NCBI GenBank assembly: GCA_022844565.1
Contig: JALHLK010000011.1
Location: 57,043 to 121,042 of the forward strand
Source of the DNA: Saprospiraceae bacterium
GTDB lineage: Bacteria; Bacteroidota; Bacteroidia; Chitinophagales; Saprospiraceae
Length of the DNA stretch: 64,000 nt
Direction: 5' to 3'
The number at the start of each line of letters is the position of its first letter. The stretch's first letter is position 1. The translations under genes and the position numbers were made by a program. Of the stretch, positions 18,142 to 26,614 are shown piece by piece. The notes beneath the pieces were generated by a model. It ran no database searches. It had not been told where the DNA came from and worked only from the letters and a program-made list of their open reading frames with translations.

Positions 18142-18693
18142 CTATTTATTGCGCAAAGTTGAATTTATTTCTTTTATTAATTTTGCGCATTGCTCTCTGT
18201 GGCGGGAAATATGAAATGCTAAAAATTCTATACGTTGTTGAAAATCTAAGGCTCCAGAGATAGGATGGGGATGAGACTGAAAACGTAATTCATTGTCTTG
18301 CAAATCACCACCAAAAGCATTTAAAACATCTTGTAAGCTATTAAGCGAAGCAACCCAAAATGACAAAGTCCCTCCCATTCTTGGTGCAGCTGAGGGCGGA
18401 ACAATTTCTTTTGGCTGCCATGTAAGTTCAATTATTTGTTGAATAGGCATTTCCTTATGTTTCGAATCTAATATTCGTTCCATATTACCTTCTCTTATAG
18501 CGTTTATGGTTTTCCACATTCCAAAAATTCCACCTTGTTCGGCCCAAAAGAGATGCTCCGTAATTTCAATTAGGTTCCAATCTTCAGGTTTTGGTTTCCA
18601 TTGAGCTTGTGCCTCAGAAATATTAATTAACTGGTCTAAGTATAACCGTCTTTCAATAGAAGCACTATTAACAAGATTTTCAATTTTACTCAT
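18142..18693 (-). CDS. DinB family protein
   Basis: A 183-residue cytoplasmic protein of the DinB-like four-helix fold. The histidines expected at the metal site are seen in ITEHLFWAEQG (about residue 47) and LAFHISRHREQ (about 161-166). The family includes bacillithiol- or mycothiol-dependent transferases and many proteins of unknown role. It lies between the GH116 gene and a fragment bearing a duplicate of the GH116 tail, so it may be a recent arrival. It shares little with the exported DinB protein at 11.8 kb. Confidence 0.8.
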   Translation of the reverse strand: MSKIENLVNSASIERRLYLDQLINISEAQAQWKPKPEDWNLIEITEHLFWAEQGGIFGMWKTINAIREGNMERILDSKHKEMPIQQIIELTWQPKEIVPPSAAPRMGGTLSFWVASLNSLQDVLNAFGGDLQDNELRFQSHPHPISGALDFQQRIEFLAFHISRHREQCAKLIKEINSTLRNK

Positions 18694-18777
18694 TTCTTTT
18701 GTTTTTTTATTTGTTTAACGATTTCAAAATTACTGTTAATGATTTACGTATTGGCGATGGTGGGGTTTTTCAGCACT

Positions 18778-21540
18778 CTATAAATTAATAACTGCAGCAA
18801 TCGTATCCTTTTCTTTAATAATAACATTTTCGAAAATTACAGTGGTTTTGTCACCTCCTTTTTTTACTGTAGAATTTACTAATTTATTATTAAATGTAAC
18901 TTCGATGGAGCTTGCTACTTGACCTTCAGGCAAAGCTACAGTTAGTTCTCGTAAATTCAGTTTTCCTTGGACAATTTTTATGGTATTAGTTTGGGAATTT
19001 GCTGTTCTCGTTTGTTGTAAGCTACCCCAACCTTCGGCACTGATAAAGGCAGCTTTGAAGTTTTCAGGATTCATTTTAGGAGTAAAACCTAGCTGGGCTG
19101 TAGGTCCATTATAGGTAAACCCACAGGCAGCAATAAAGGCACCATAACTAGCCATAGCACGAGCATAATGGTCACTACATTCTATCTCATTGTAGGGGTT
19201 TCTCTTGGCAGCACCATACCTTTCGTGAATGGCTTTGATAATTGTAAGGCCGTAGTCCAACTTATCTTCCCAAATCATGTGGCTAGCAACTTGATGCTCA
19301 AAACCCGTCATACACTCATTGAAATATCCAAATTGCCAATGTTTTTCCCAGTCGTCTCGCTTGCCGCCAAGGGGCCATGTGCACATCACTAAGCCTGCAT
19401 CCCCTGCGATTGCATATGGTCTTCCATTTACATTAGGTGACAAACTGTCTCGTAAAGGTCCAACATCTGGAACAAAATTATATTTCCAAAGCGATTCTAG
19501 AGCACTATCGATCATTTCCTTATTGTAAAGCTGACCTAGTCCCAATTGATGTGCCCAACTTTGTCCAAATACCTGATCGATGTAGCAACCCTTTCCGATA
19601 CCAATAGCGTCTTTTTTGTTTGGATCTTCATTTTGGATGAAGTAAGCTCCGTTAAAGAGCTTTTCTATATTCTTTTGGCCTGCCTTAAGGATATTCGTAT
19701 ATTCTTCTTCTGCAGCGGTATCTTTCATCACTTTTGCCATGGTTATAGAAGCTGCAAGAGCGGCTAAATAGAGAGAGGTGATGACGGGTATATTTCCATA
19801 CCATTCGGCATCAAGTGTGTTATGTTGTTCGCCAAAAATAGTGCCGTTTGCTTCGCCATCTTCTTTATCCAGGTTTATCAGATATTGTAAGGCGAGTTTT
19901 ATGTTTTTCCAATTTTTTTTCAGAAATTCATCATTGGTTGACATTTGATAATCGCGATATGCACGTAATACGATGCCTGCTTGCCCATCAGCTGCATAAT
20001 TTTTTGTCAACCCTCCTCTGAAATTGATACCACCAGAGATGTCATCGATGACAGCAAAATCTGTTTTCTCTCTAAGGTTTTTTTCTAGTTCGGGGAATAT
20101 TCTTCCCATTGCCTGAGCATAATGCCATACATGGGTACAAGTGCCCGCACAGCAACCTATACCTTCCCAAGCCCAAAAACGACCATCCTCCAATAGATAA
20201 CAGGTTTCGGTTGCTAAAATGGAGGTATTGACAAATGTTCTATTTAAAAACCAATGGGGGAGGGTAGCGTCTTCGTAAAAGGTATCTCTCCAGGAGGTCG
20301 TTTTGCGATATAGGTCTTCAAATTTAAGAGCAATATCTTCTGCTACTTCTTGAGCGTTTTTAAATCGGTTTTTATAGTATCGGCCTTTATTAACAATTTC
20401 TACTTTGTTGTTTTTAGGTAGGTTAATGTTTGGGAAATACCAGCTTATAATGAAGGTGATTTCTTGCGTTTCGTTAGGTTTTAGGTTGATTGTTTTACTT
20501 AGTGCACCTGACAATTGATTACCATGTTGTGTTGAAGCTTTTCTTTCGCCATTTTTTGGAAAAAGAAGGCTTCCTTCTACTTGAGTTCCTGCTTCCGATT
20601 TCACTTTTTTGCCCGTTGCCAAAAGGGATAGGGACATGTTGCCAAAGTCACTTTGCTGCGTTAATGCCTCTACACTGGTTTGAGCAGAACAGGTCAAAAT
20701 TGTACTTCTGTATACTTGTGAAATGGTATTGATCAGTGTTACTTCACTATTGTTTTCTGTGTTGTTGAGCACGGCATTTTCTAACCATCCAGCTAACTCT
20801 ACGCTTACTTTATTGTCACTCGTATTGGTGACTTTAAATCGCATGATGGTAGCCGGGTAACTAGATGCATCTACATCAAGTGGAATAAACGGAGAAAAGG
20901 CCTGCAAATCAATGACAATGGGTATCGCACTATCTCGATAGTTGACTTCTGCCACAGGATATTGTCCTTTAAATGTAATGTCATCAAATCCTTTAAAGTC
21001 GAGTGATTTTTCCCAAATTTTCTTCCCCTGCTTTACTTTTATTCCAAAGCCTTGCTCAAAAGGGTATTCAGGAGACACTGGAAAAATAAAATTGGCCCCA
21101 TCTCTTGGCCTTACTTTTTTCTTGCCTTGCCAGTTTTCGTACTCCTTGCTACTTATCCCTTCCTTTTTTTCATTAAATATATCCCACAACCAAAGCTTGC
21201 CATCTCCACCAAGGTAAACTGTTCCTGTAAACATTCCACCAATGGGCATACCAATATAAGCTAATTCTTTTCCTCGATACACTTCTGCTGCTCCACGTTC
21301 ATACAAGCTTTTATACCACTTGGGGGATAAACCTTTATCTATGGGTATGGTATACATAGATCTTGAATTTTTCATCCCAATGGCAGGTAATCCAATAAAA
21401 ACACCGCCAGAGACAAGGCCTACGTATTTCAAAAAATCTCTTCTTATAATGCCTCCTTCCGCAGAAGAAGAAGAAGTATCGCTAGGAGTACAACATTGGG
21501 AATTTGGAGCACAAGATTTATTGTCTATTTTATAATTCAT
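18778..21540 (-). CDS. GH116 family glycoside hydrolase (glucosylceramidase/beta-glucosidase-like), Tat-exported
   Basis: A 920-residue enzyme. A Tat-type signal is visible (RRDFLKYVGLVSGG, about 28-41), so it should be folded before export. An N-terminal beta-sandwich (about 80-400) is followed by the (alpha/alpha)6 catalytic domain (about 420-850), with the GH116 features HNTLDAEWYGN and CTWPLGGKRDDW. GH116 enzymes retain configuration and cleave beta-glucosides, xylosides or glucosylceramide. The start has a Cys-rich stretch (CAPNSQCC) before the Tat motif, which is unusual. It follows the RbsD-like lipoprotein gene by 11 bases, suggesting a joint sugar-handling role. Confidence 0.92.
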   Translation of the reverse strand: MNYKIDNKSCAPNSQCCTPSDTSSSSAEGGIIRRDFLKYVGLVSGGVFIGLPAIGMKNSRSMYTIPIDKGLSPKWYKSLYERGAAEVYRGKELAYIGMPIGGMFTGTVYLGGDGKLWLWDIFNEKKEGISSKEYENWQGKKKVRPRDGANFIFPVSPEYPFEQGFGIKVKQGKKIWEKSLDFKGFDDITFKGQYPVAEVNYRDSAIPIVIDLQAFSPFIPLDVDASSYPATIMRFKVTNTSDNKVSVELAGWLENAVLNNTENNSEVTLINTISQVYRSTILTCSAQTSVEALTQQSDFGNMSLSLLATGKKVKSEAGTQVEGSLLFPKNGERKASTQHGNQLSGALSKTINLKPNETQEITFIISWYFPNINLPKNNKVEIVNKGRYYKNRFKNAQEVAEDIALKFEDLYRKTTSWRDTFYEDATLPHWFLNRTFVNTSILATETCYLLEDGRFWAWEGIGCCAGTCTHVWHYAQAMGRIFPELEKNLREKTDFAVIDDISGGINFRGGLTKNYAADGQAGIVLRAYRDYQMSTNDEFLKKNWKNIKLALQYLINLDKEDGEANGTIFGEQHNTLDAEWYGNIPVITSLYLAALAASITMAKVMKDTAAEEEYTNILKAGQKNIEKLFNGAYFIQNEDPNKKDAIGIGKGCYIDQVFGQSWAHQLGLGQLYNKEMIDSALESLWKYNFVPDVGPLRDSLSPNVNGRPYAIAGDAGLVMCTWPLGGKRDDWEKHWQFGYFNECMTGFEHQVASHMIWEDKLDYGLTIIKAIHERYGAAKRNPYNEIECSDHYARAMASYGAFIAACGFTYNGPTAQLGFTPKMNPENFKAAFISAEGWGSLQQTRTANSQTNTIKIVQGKLNLRELTVALPEGQVASSIEVTFNNKLVNSTVKKGGDKTTVIFENVIIKEKDTIAAVINL

Positions 21541-21551
21541 TCACTTTTTTT

Positions 21552-22157
21552 TTAATTATTTTTTTCACTCCCGGCTATAGCTTTTCTCAAGTTTTCTTCA
21601 GCAGCAGCATTCCAATAGCCACATTCTAACTCAAAAAAAACGGAGGTATAGGGAATAGCTAAATCCGTTTTAATGATGAGCACATTGAACAATTTTGCAG
21701 ATGCATCAATTTTCTGAATAATATCATCGTGCAACATCGTTTTAACTGACTTCCCATCTAATACTTTATTGAGTTGAGCTCTATAGTTTTCGATACCTTT
21801 GGCTGACTCTTCTGGAACGAATTCCATTTCTTTGTCAACAAAAATAGTAGCATTCACATGTGAAGTTTTTTCAATTAATTGATTCACAAATTCGACGACA
21901 TCTACTTGATCGGCATTAATAGCTAGCGTTTTGATTGCCTGATTGCTTTGTTGTGGGTAGGCAGCATCTGCTACTACGATCCAATTTCTATGGCCAAACA
22001 GTTGTAAGGATTTCTCTACTTCCGATTTCCAGTCTTGAATATCCTCCTTTTCGACCATATTTGGTTCTTGTTTTACCGGTTTCGAACACGATACTAGGGT
22101 TATCACTATTATGAAAGCTGAGATTATTTTTCTAATTTTTGTTGGTTTTGTATTCAT
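21552..22157 (-). CDS. RbsD/FucU-like lipoprotein
   Basis: A 201-residue lipoprotein (lipobox VSC, cysteine near residue 24). Its mature part resembles the RbsD/FucU sugar-mutarotase fold: LFGHRNWIVVADAAYP matches the signature with its conserved His, and the C-terminal TSVFFELECGYW follows. Cytoplasmic RbsD and FucU interconvert sugar anomers; an exported version is uncommon. It is the first gene of a pair with the GH116 hydrolase, so a role in processing the released sugar is plausible. That role is inference from context. Confidence 0.75.
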   Translation of the reverse strand: MNTKPTKIRKIISAFIIVITLVSCSKPVKQEPNMVEKEDIQDWKSEVEKSLQLFGHRNWIVVADAAYPQQSNQAIKTLAINADQVDVVEFVNQLIEKTSHVNATIFVDKEMEFVPEESAKGIENYRAQLNKVLDGKSVKTMLHDDIIQKIDASAKLFNVLIIKTDLAIPYTSVFFELECGYWNAAAEENLRKAIAGSEKNN

Positions 22158-22361
22158 ATTTCAATTTTTATTGCTTATTTATCTTTTAAAAATTTTGATT
22201 TTGGGTAGTGACATTAAAAGCCTTCGCTTTGCCTATTTTCTAGGGTAGAGATTCATTGATAACCTTCACTATACGAACAAATCTTCTTTTAAAACCTTCA
22301 CTTTTACAGAAGAACCAAACCCCTGCTTTGGCAAAACGGCTGCCAGTTTTTCTGTTTTTTT

Positions 22362-23051
22362 TTATAACTCAAAATATTGAACATAAATTCCTAATAAAAT
22401 ATGCCAAAATAAATAATGCCCAAGTCTTAATGTCAAAGATGCCAAAAAACCTGCATTTTTAAAATATATTGCTTGAAAATAGTTCATTAAAAATCCCGTT
22501 GATAAGGAATAAACAACCAACCATAATTCACCATTTGGTAATTGTTCTATTGGTTCACGTAATGAAGTTAAAACAATTGCTGACCACAAAAAAGTATTAA
22601 AGTATTTACCACCAGCTAACCATTTACCCAAAAGTAAAATTAGGGTTAAAGGTATGAGTCTATAAAATACTTCAATTTCAAAAGCCCCTGAAAAATATAA
22701 AAAGATTGAATACGGAAAAGGTTGTAGAAATGGGGGCAATTCAGTATAAGGCTCTGGGTGCATTAAGAATTTAATTACAAAAACATCAAGTATTCCAAAC
22801 ACAGATCCTATCAATAGGGGTTTAAGAAATCTTTGATAATTTGAAATGCGCTCTTCCAAAAAATTGGGAAGATTAGCTTTAGTTTGCCAGAACAAAAAGG
22901 GAACACCTAAAAGTAAAATAAGTATGTTCTGATATTCCCAAACGCGCAAAAAAGTGTAATTACTTTTTATCGTATTGCCATAAATTATACCTACTGAAGC
23001 AAATATCAAAAAAGCTGTATAAATAATAACATTAAGTTTTGTTGTTTTCAT
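22362..23051 (-). CDS. CPBP-like (CAAX protease-related) membrane protein, degenerate motif
   Basis: A 229-residue protein with six or seven hydrophobic segments. The segment GAFEIEVFYRLIPL resembles CPBP motif 1 (EExxxR) but has Ile-Glu in place of Glu-Glu. HYLFWH near the C-terminus could supply metal-site histidines. It could be a divergent CPBP intramembrane protease or an inactive relative. It lies 39 bases downstream of the GNAT-DHFR fusion on the same strand. Confidence 0.5.
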   Translation of the reverse strand: MKTTKLNVIIYTAFLIFASVGIIYGNTIKSNYTFLRVWEYQNILILLLGVPFLFWQTKANLPNFLEERISNYQRFLKPLLIGSVFGILDVFVIKFLMHPEPYTELPPFLQPFPYSIFLYFSGAFEIEVFYRLIPLTLILLLGKWLAGGKYFNTFLWSAIVLTSLREPIEQLPNGELWLVVYSLSTGFLMNYFQAIYFKNAGFLASLTLRLGHYLFWHILLGIYVQYFEL

Positions 23052-23090
23052 TTATATACTATGCTGTAAAAATGATTTTACCTTTATTCT

Positions 23091-24128
23091 TTACTCATTC
23101 TCTTTTCGTCTGTAATGAAGTTGTGTTAGTCCTGTGTCAAATGACTTTGAGGAAACAAGTTCTAATTTTTGTTCCGGTCGTCCATCCTTGAAAAGTTTTG
23201 TACCGTTACCAACCAAAATTGGAATAACTGAAATTATAAACTCATCAATTAGATTGTCTTTTAAGAGTTCATGTACGATTTCCGCACCACCGTCGCAAAA
23301 TATATTCATGCCCGTCTCTGATTTAAGTCTTGTGACAAGTGATTTTATATTGCCAGTGTAAAATTTTATTGAACCCAAATCTGGTCTTGGTGACCTTGTA
23401 ATGATATAAGTATCTTTGTCTGCATGGGGAAAGTCAAAACCCATAGCAATTACTTTGTCGTACGTTTTACGTCCAACTATCACAGCGTCAACTGTTTTTA
23501 TGAAGTCCGAATAGCCATAATCTTGATCATCTTGTTCTACAATCGAAAGAAAACTAAGGTCGTCATTTGGTTTTGCAATGTAACCGTCCAAACTCATTGC
23601 AATATACAGTATAAGTTTTCTTTTGTTTAATTGTAATTTCCAGTGTAATGAAGTTTCTTTTTCTCCTATTTGGATAAAGTTATTATTTTGAAGAACTTTG
23701 GACGAAGCTTTATTTGATTTGTCTGTAGAAGCAGTGATTGACTTAACTGATGGTTGTGTTTTTGCCCAATCAATGATCCCTCCTACAATTTCTGTCATAA
23801 ATCCTTTTCCCTGAAATTCATCATACGTTCCATAGCCAATTTCAATTTCACCTTCTGTATTGGGCTCACCTACGATACATAAGTCTCCAATCATTTTATT
23901 GTCAGCTTTAGAAATTGCTGTCCAAAGGGTTGAATACAAATAGTTCTTTGTAGTGTCTTTTACATTTGGCAATATTGTATTTTCTAATGCATCTTTTAAC
24001 TCAGCGGAAATTGTTCTTGATGATTCATTCAAATTAAATTCTACTTCCAGAGAATTGTCACATTTAATGTATTTTGTCAGTTGCTCGTAAGTCAGAGGTT
24101 TTAGTAAAAGTCTTTTCGTTTCGATCAT
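23091..24128 (-). CDS. GNAT acetyltransferase fused to a RibD-C/dihydrofolate reductase-like domain
   Basis: A two-domain protein of 345 residues from the ATG at 24128 (MIETKRLLLKPLTYEQ). The frame is open to 24185, but the short extension is not typical. Residues 1-170 form a RimJ/RimL-type GNAT domain with the acetyl-CoA loop DEFQGKGFMTE. Residues 175-345 form a reductase domain of the RibD-C/DHFR superfamily: LYIAMSLDGYIA, VGRKTYD, YIITRSPRP and IFCDGGAEIVHELL. Each half is normally a stand-alone protein and the join is seamless. Substrates are unknown. Confidence 0.85.
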   Translation of the reverse strand: MIETKRLLLKPLTYEQLTKYIKCDNSLEVEFNLNESSRTISAELKDALENTILPNVKDTTKNYLYSTLWTAISKADNKMIGDLCIVGEPNTEGEIEIGYGTYDEFQGKGFMTEIVGGIIDWAKTQPSVKSITASTDKSNKASSKVLQNNNFIQIGEKETSLHWKLQLNKRKLILYIAMSLDGYIAKPNDDLSFLSIVEQDDQDYGYSDFIKTVDAVIVGRKTYDKVIAMGFDFPHADKDTYIITRSPRPDLGSIKFYTGNIKSLVTRLKSETGMNIFCDGGAEIVHELLKDNLIDEFIISVIPILVGNGTKLFKDGRPEQKLELVSSKSFDTGLTQLHYRRKENE

Positions 24129-24196
24129 CTTCTTGGTGTAGTTTTTATCTTTTTGCCCTAGAGCTAAGTATTTACAGCGTTGCAATAAGCGGACTA

Positions 24197-24484
24197 ACGC
24201 TTGCTACAAAGTTAACAGGATTTAATGAACTAATTAAAAAATTTCGCTAGAATATTTCAATTGAAGGAAAAAGTAAAAGTACTTTTTAAAATTATGTTAT
24301 GTATTTAGCCAACATGATATTGTACTTTGATTGTTTACCAAGAGCGTTGGATAAAGATTAGTCATTATTTATAACTTTTGCACACATAGCATGACACACC
24401 TTTTGACTCTGTTTCTAGTGAAGGCTACTGAGTTCCGTTCTACTATTTGTTCATACTACGCATTTCATGCTGCACGAATGCTTA
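24197..24484 (+). repeat. degraded element, copy 1 of a pair with 61.66-62.08 kb
   Basis: Bases 24197-24360 align with 61664-61826. Shared blocks include ACAAAGTTA, AATATTTCAATT, AAGGAAAAAG and ATGTATTTAG. A second block, 24449-24484 (GCATTTCATG followed by GCACGAA), aligns with 62044-62079. Both copies run in the same direction and are riddled with stops. This looks like two decayed copies of one mobile or repeated gene. It fills most of the gap upstream of the GNAT fusion gene. Confidence 0.6.
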
Positions 24485-24537
24485 GATCTTATGCACTATG
24501 CTATTGTCTGTAAAAGCTTAAGCCTCTTATGCTGAAA

Positions 24538-25515
24538 TTACTTTGAAGGAGTAAATTTTTCTACCTGGTTTTTAACTGGTGGGATACTTTGAATGTAAGC
24601 AAATATCGCCTGTAAGTCCTCATTTTTCATGCCGGAATACATTGTCCAAGGCATTGTAGATTGAAATTCACCTGGAGCAACCTTTGGATTTACATAGGAA
24701 CTGTCCGTATACTTTTTGAACCGATTAATAAATTGCTCACTTGTCCAGTTGCCAAGCCCTGTTTCCTTGTCGGGTGTTAGGTTAGCTGACCGCACGACTG
24801 AGCCGTCCTGAAGTTTAAATTCAAAGCCTCCTGCGTATAGTTCGCCAACAAATTTTCCTTTTTCTTGCTTAGTATGGCAATCCATACAAGCAGCCGCTGT
24901 AATCATATATTTGCCGTATTTGATTTTGTCGGATTTTTCAGGCACAGTTACAAAGTTGGGTTTCTTTGGAATGGTGTTGATGATGAAATTCATAGGAAAG
25001 TCAGATTTTGAAATTTCGGGTTTATTTTCAATTGGGCTCAGACCTCTGATGTAAGCAATGACAGCTTCTATATCATTCTTGTCAAGTTGTCCGTATAGAT
25101 GGTGTGGCATTATTGGAAATAAGGCTCTATTGTCTTTGGATACACCAGATGTTACTGCTCTAAAGATTTCTCCATCCGTCCAGTTTTGCAAACTAAAAGG
25201 GGTAATATTTGGTGCTATATATTTTCCTGGAAATCCAAGTTTTTGGTCAAATAATTCGCCTCCTTTTCCTTCTGTTCCTGTGGTAATTGGTCCAGAAAAT
25301 AAACTCCAATCACGGGTAGAGTGGCAGTCCATACACAGCATAACATGGTTAGCGAGGTATTTACCCCGATCAATTTTTTCTGGTGTGATTTGAACTTTAA
25401 GTTCCGAGGCTGGGCCAACATTTGGCAACATGGTTTTAACATAGGTCAACAAACCTATTACGATAATCAACACTGCCAATAAACCGTAACCTAAAATTTT
25501 TAATAATTTTTTCAT
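24538..25515 (-). CDS. diheme cytochrome c, membrane-anchored
   Basis: A 325-residue c-type cytochrome with an N-terminal membrane anchor (about 5-28). Two CMDCH heme-binding motifs are at residues 61-65 and about 211-215, with candidate axial Met ligands in later segments (FPIMPHH and TMPWTMYSGM). The domain arrangement resembles the diheme subunit of gluconate- or alcohol-dehydrogenase complexes, but no dehydrogenase is nearby. A general periplasmic electron carrier is the safest call. It is transcribed alone. Confidence 0.9.
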   Translation of the reverse strand: MKKLLKILGYGLLAVLIIVIGLLTYVKTMLPNVGPASELKVQITPEKIDRGKYLANHVMLCMDCHSTRDWSLFSGPITTGTEGKGGELFDQKLGFPGKYIAPNITPFSLQNWTDGEIFRAVTSGVSKDNRALFPIMPHHLYGQLDKNDIEAVIAYIRGLSPIENKPEISKSDFPMNFIINTIPKKPNFVTVPEKSDKIKYGKYMITAAACMDCHTKQEKGKFVGELYAGGFEFKLQDGSVVRSANLTPDKETGLGNWTSEQFINRFKKYTDSSYVNPKVAPGEFQSTMPWTMYSGMKNEDLQAIFAYIQSIPPVKNQVEKFTPSK

Positions 25516-25719
25516 GACTTTACTTTATTAGTTTGAATATACCACAACATTATTTTGCTTCAAGCTAACCGGAAACCTATCGCCCATATTGGAGTAAGGA
25601 TTAAATAAAGGTTAAGCGAAATTAATTTATGTGTTTTAGCTTAGTATTTCTAGTTAAAAATTTTCGTAAAAATAGGAGCAATGACCTTGACAAAATTGTA
25701 TAATTCGGACATTATTATT

Positions 25720-26532
25720 TCATAAAAAAATATGCCCCGGTAGTCCCGTATTCGCTTCTTTATAGCCTCTGGGGGTAATTTCTGCATAGGATTTAAATTC
25801 ACGAATAAAATGTGACTGGTCGTAATATCCTGTTATCAAACCTATCTCAGTAAGTGTTTGATTTGAATGATGAAGCAGATTCAAACTCTTAAGATATTTG
25901 TTGTAAAGAATAAACTCTTCTGTGGTCATACCTAACCAATCTTGTGAAAATCGTCTAAGTTGCCGGTCGGATAAACAGATTTCATCACTCATTTTTTTAA
26001 CTGTTACATTAGGATTACAATTTAAACTTATTAAATGTTGAACCCTCCTAATTGAATTTTGGCAGTTTGATGCTACAGTACGTTTTCTAATCCATTTTAA
26101 TATTATTTCAACCTGTTGACTGAATGATTGTTTGAAAAATAGCTCATCTGCCAATATGTCTAACTCTGTGCATATTTCTTTTCCTTCGAAAACACAATTA
26201 TTAAATTCCTTAGTTGGAATGTTGAAAAGCAGTCTTAGACCGATACAGCTTAGTTGAATTCCCAAAAAATCCAGTCGACCTTTTTTTGTCAATTCAAATG
26301 GTTTGAAATTTAATCCGTTGATAAAAATAGTCGGCAGTGTTTTTGAAATCTGGAAAGATGGGTTGAAATAGTTGATTGAATCAGAAAGGTTGAATATAAT
26401 TTCTATGGTTCCTTTGGGAAGTATTCTCTCTGTTCTTGTATTTAAATCATTTTCTGATAGCCGCCAAATACTATTTATGAAAGTCTTTTCGATTTCACTT
26501 GTCGGATAGTATATGTCGTTCGTTTTATACAT
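25720..26532 (-). CDS. AraC-family transcriptional regulator
   Basis: A 270-residue regulator. The N-terminal sensor half (about 1-140) is of the type with PKGTIEIIFNLSD, common in Bacteroidota AraC proteins of unknown ligand. The C-terminal double helix-turn-helix (about 165-262) has VKKMSDEICLSDRQLRRF and the signature GYYDQSHFIREFKSYAEITPRGY, shortened in places. It stands alone. It could act on the neighbouring cytochrome gene, but no site is evident. Confidence 0.9.
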   Translation of the reverse strand: MYKTNDIYYPTSEIEKTFINSIWRLSENDLNTRTERILPKGTIEIIFNLSDSINYFNPSFQISKTLPTIFINGLNFKPFELTKKGRLDFLGIQLSCIGLRLLFNIPTKEFNNCVFEGKEICTELDILADELFFKQSFSQQVEIILKWIRKRTVASNCQNSIRRVQHLISLNCNPNVTVKKMSDEICLSDRQLRRFSQDWLGMTTEEFILYNKYLKSLNLLHHSNQTLTEIGLITGYYDQSHFIREFKSYAEITPRGYKEANTGLPGHIFL

Positions 26533-26572
26533 GCTAATGTAAATTGGTTTGTCTTTGCCTTGTACACAAAGC

Positions 26573-26595
26573 TTTGTAGATTTGTGATGGGCGGG
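26573..26595. repeat. single arm of the attC-like palindrome at 39.0 kb
   Basis: Bases 26573-26595 match 38997-39019 with one mismatch (core GATTTG, one base, GATGGGCGGG). Only one arm is present here, in the 80-base gap between the AraC and hybrid kinase genes. It is probably a decayed copy of the same repeat family. Confidence 0.55.
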
Positions 26596-26614
26596 ACTTG
26601 TTGTTTGTCAATGA

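Noticed and set aside
24129-24185. Start of the GNAT-DHFR fusion at 24185
   Set aside because: The 19 added residues are not typical of GNAT proteins, while MIETKRLLL at 24128 is the standard start.
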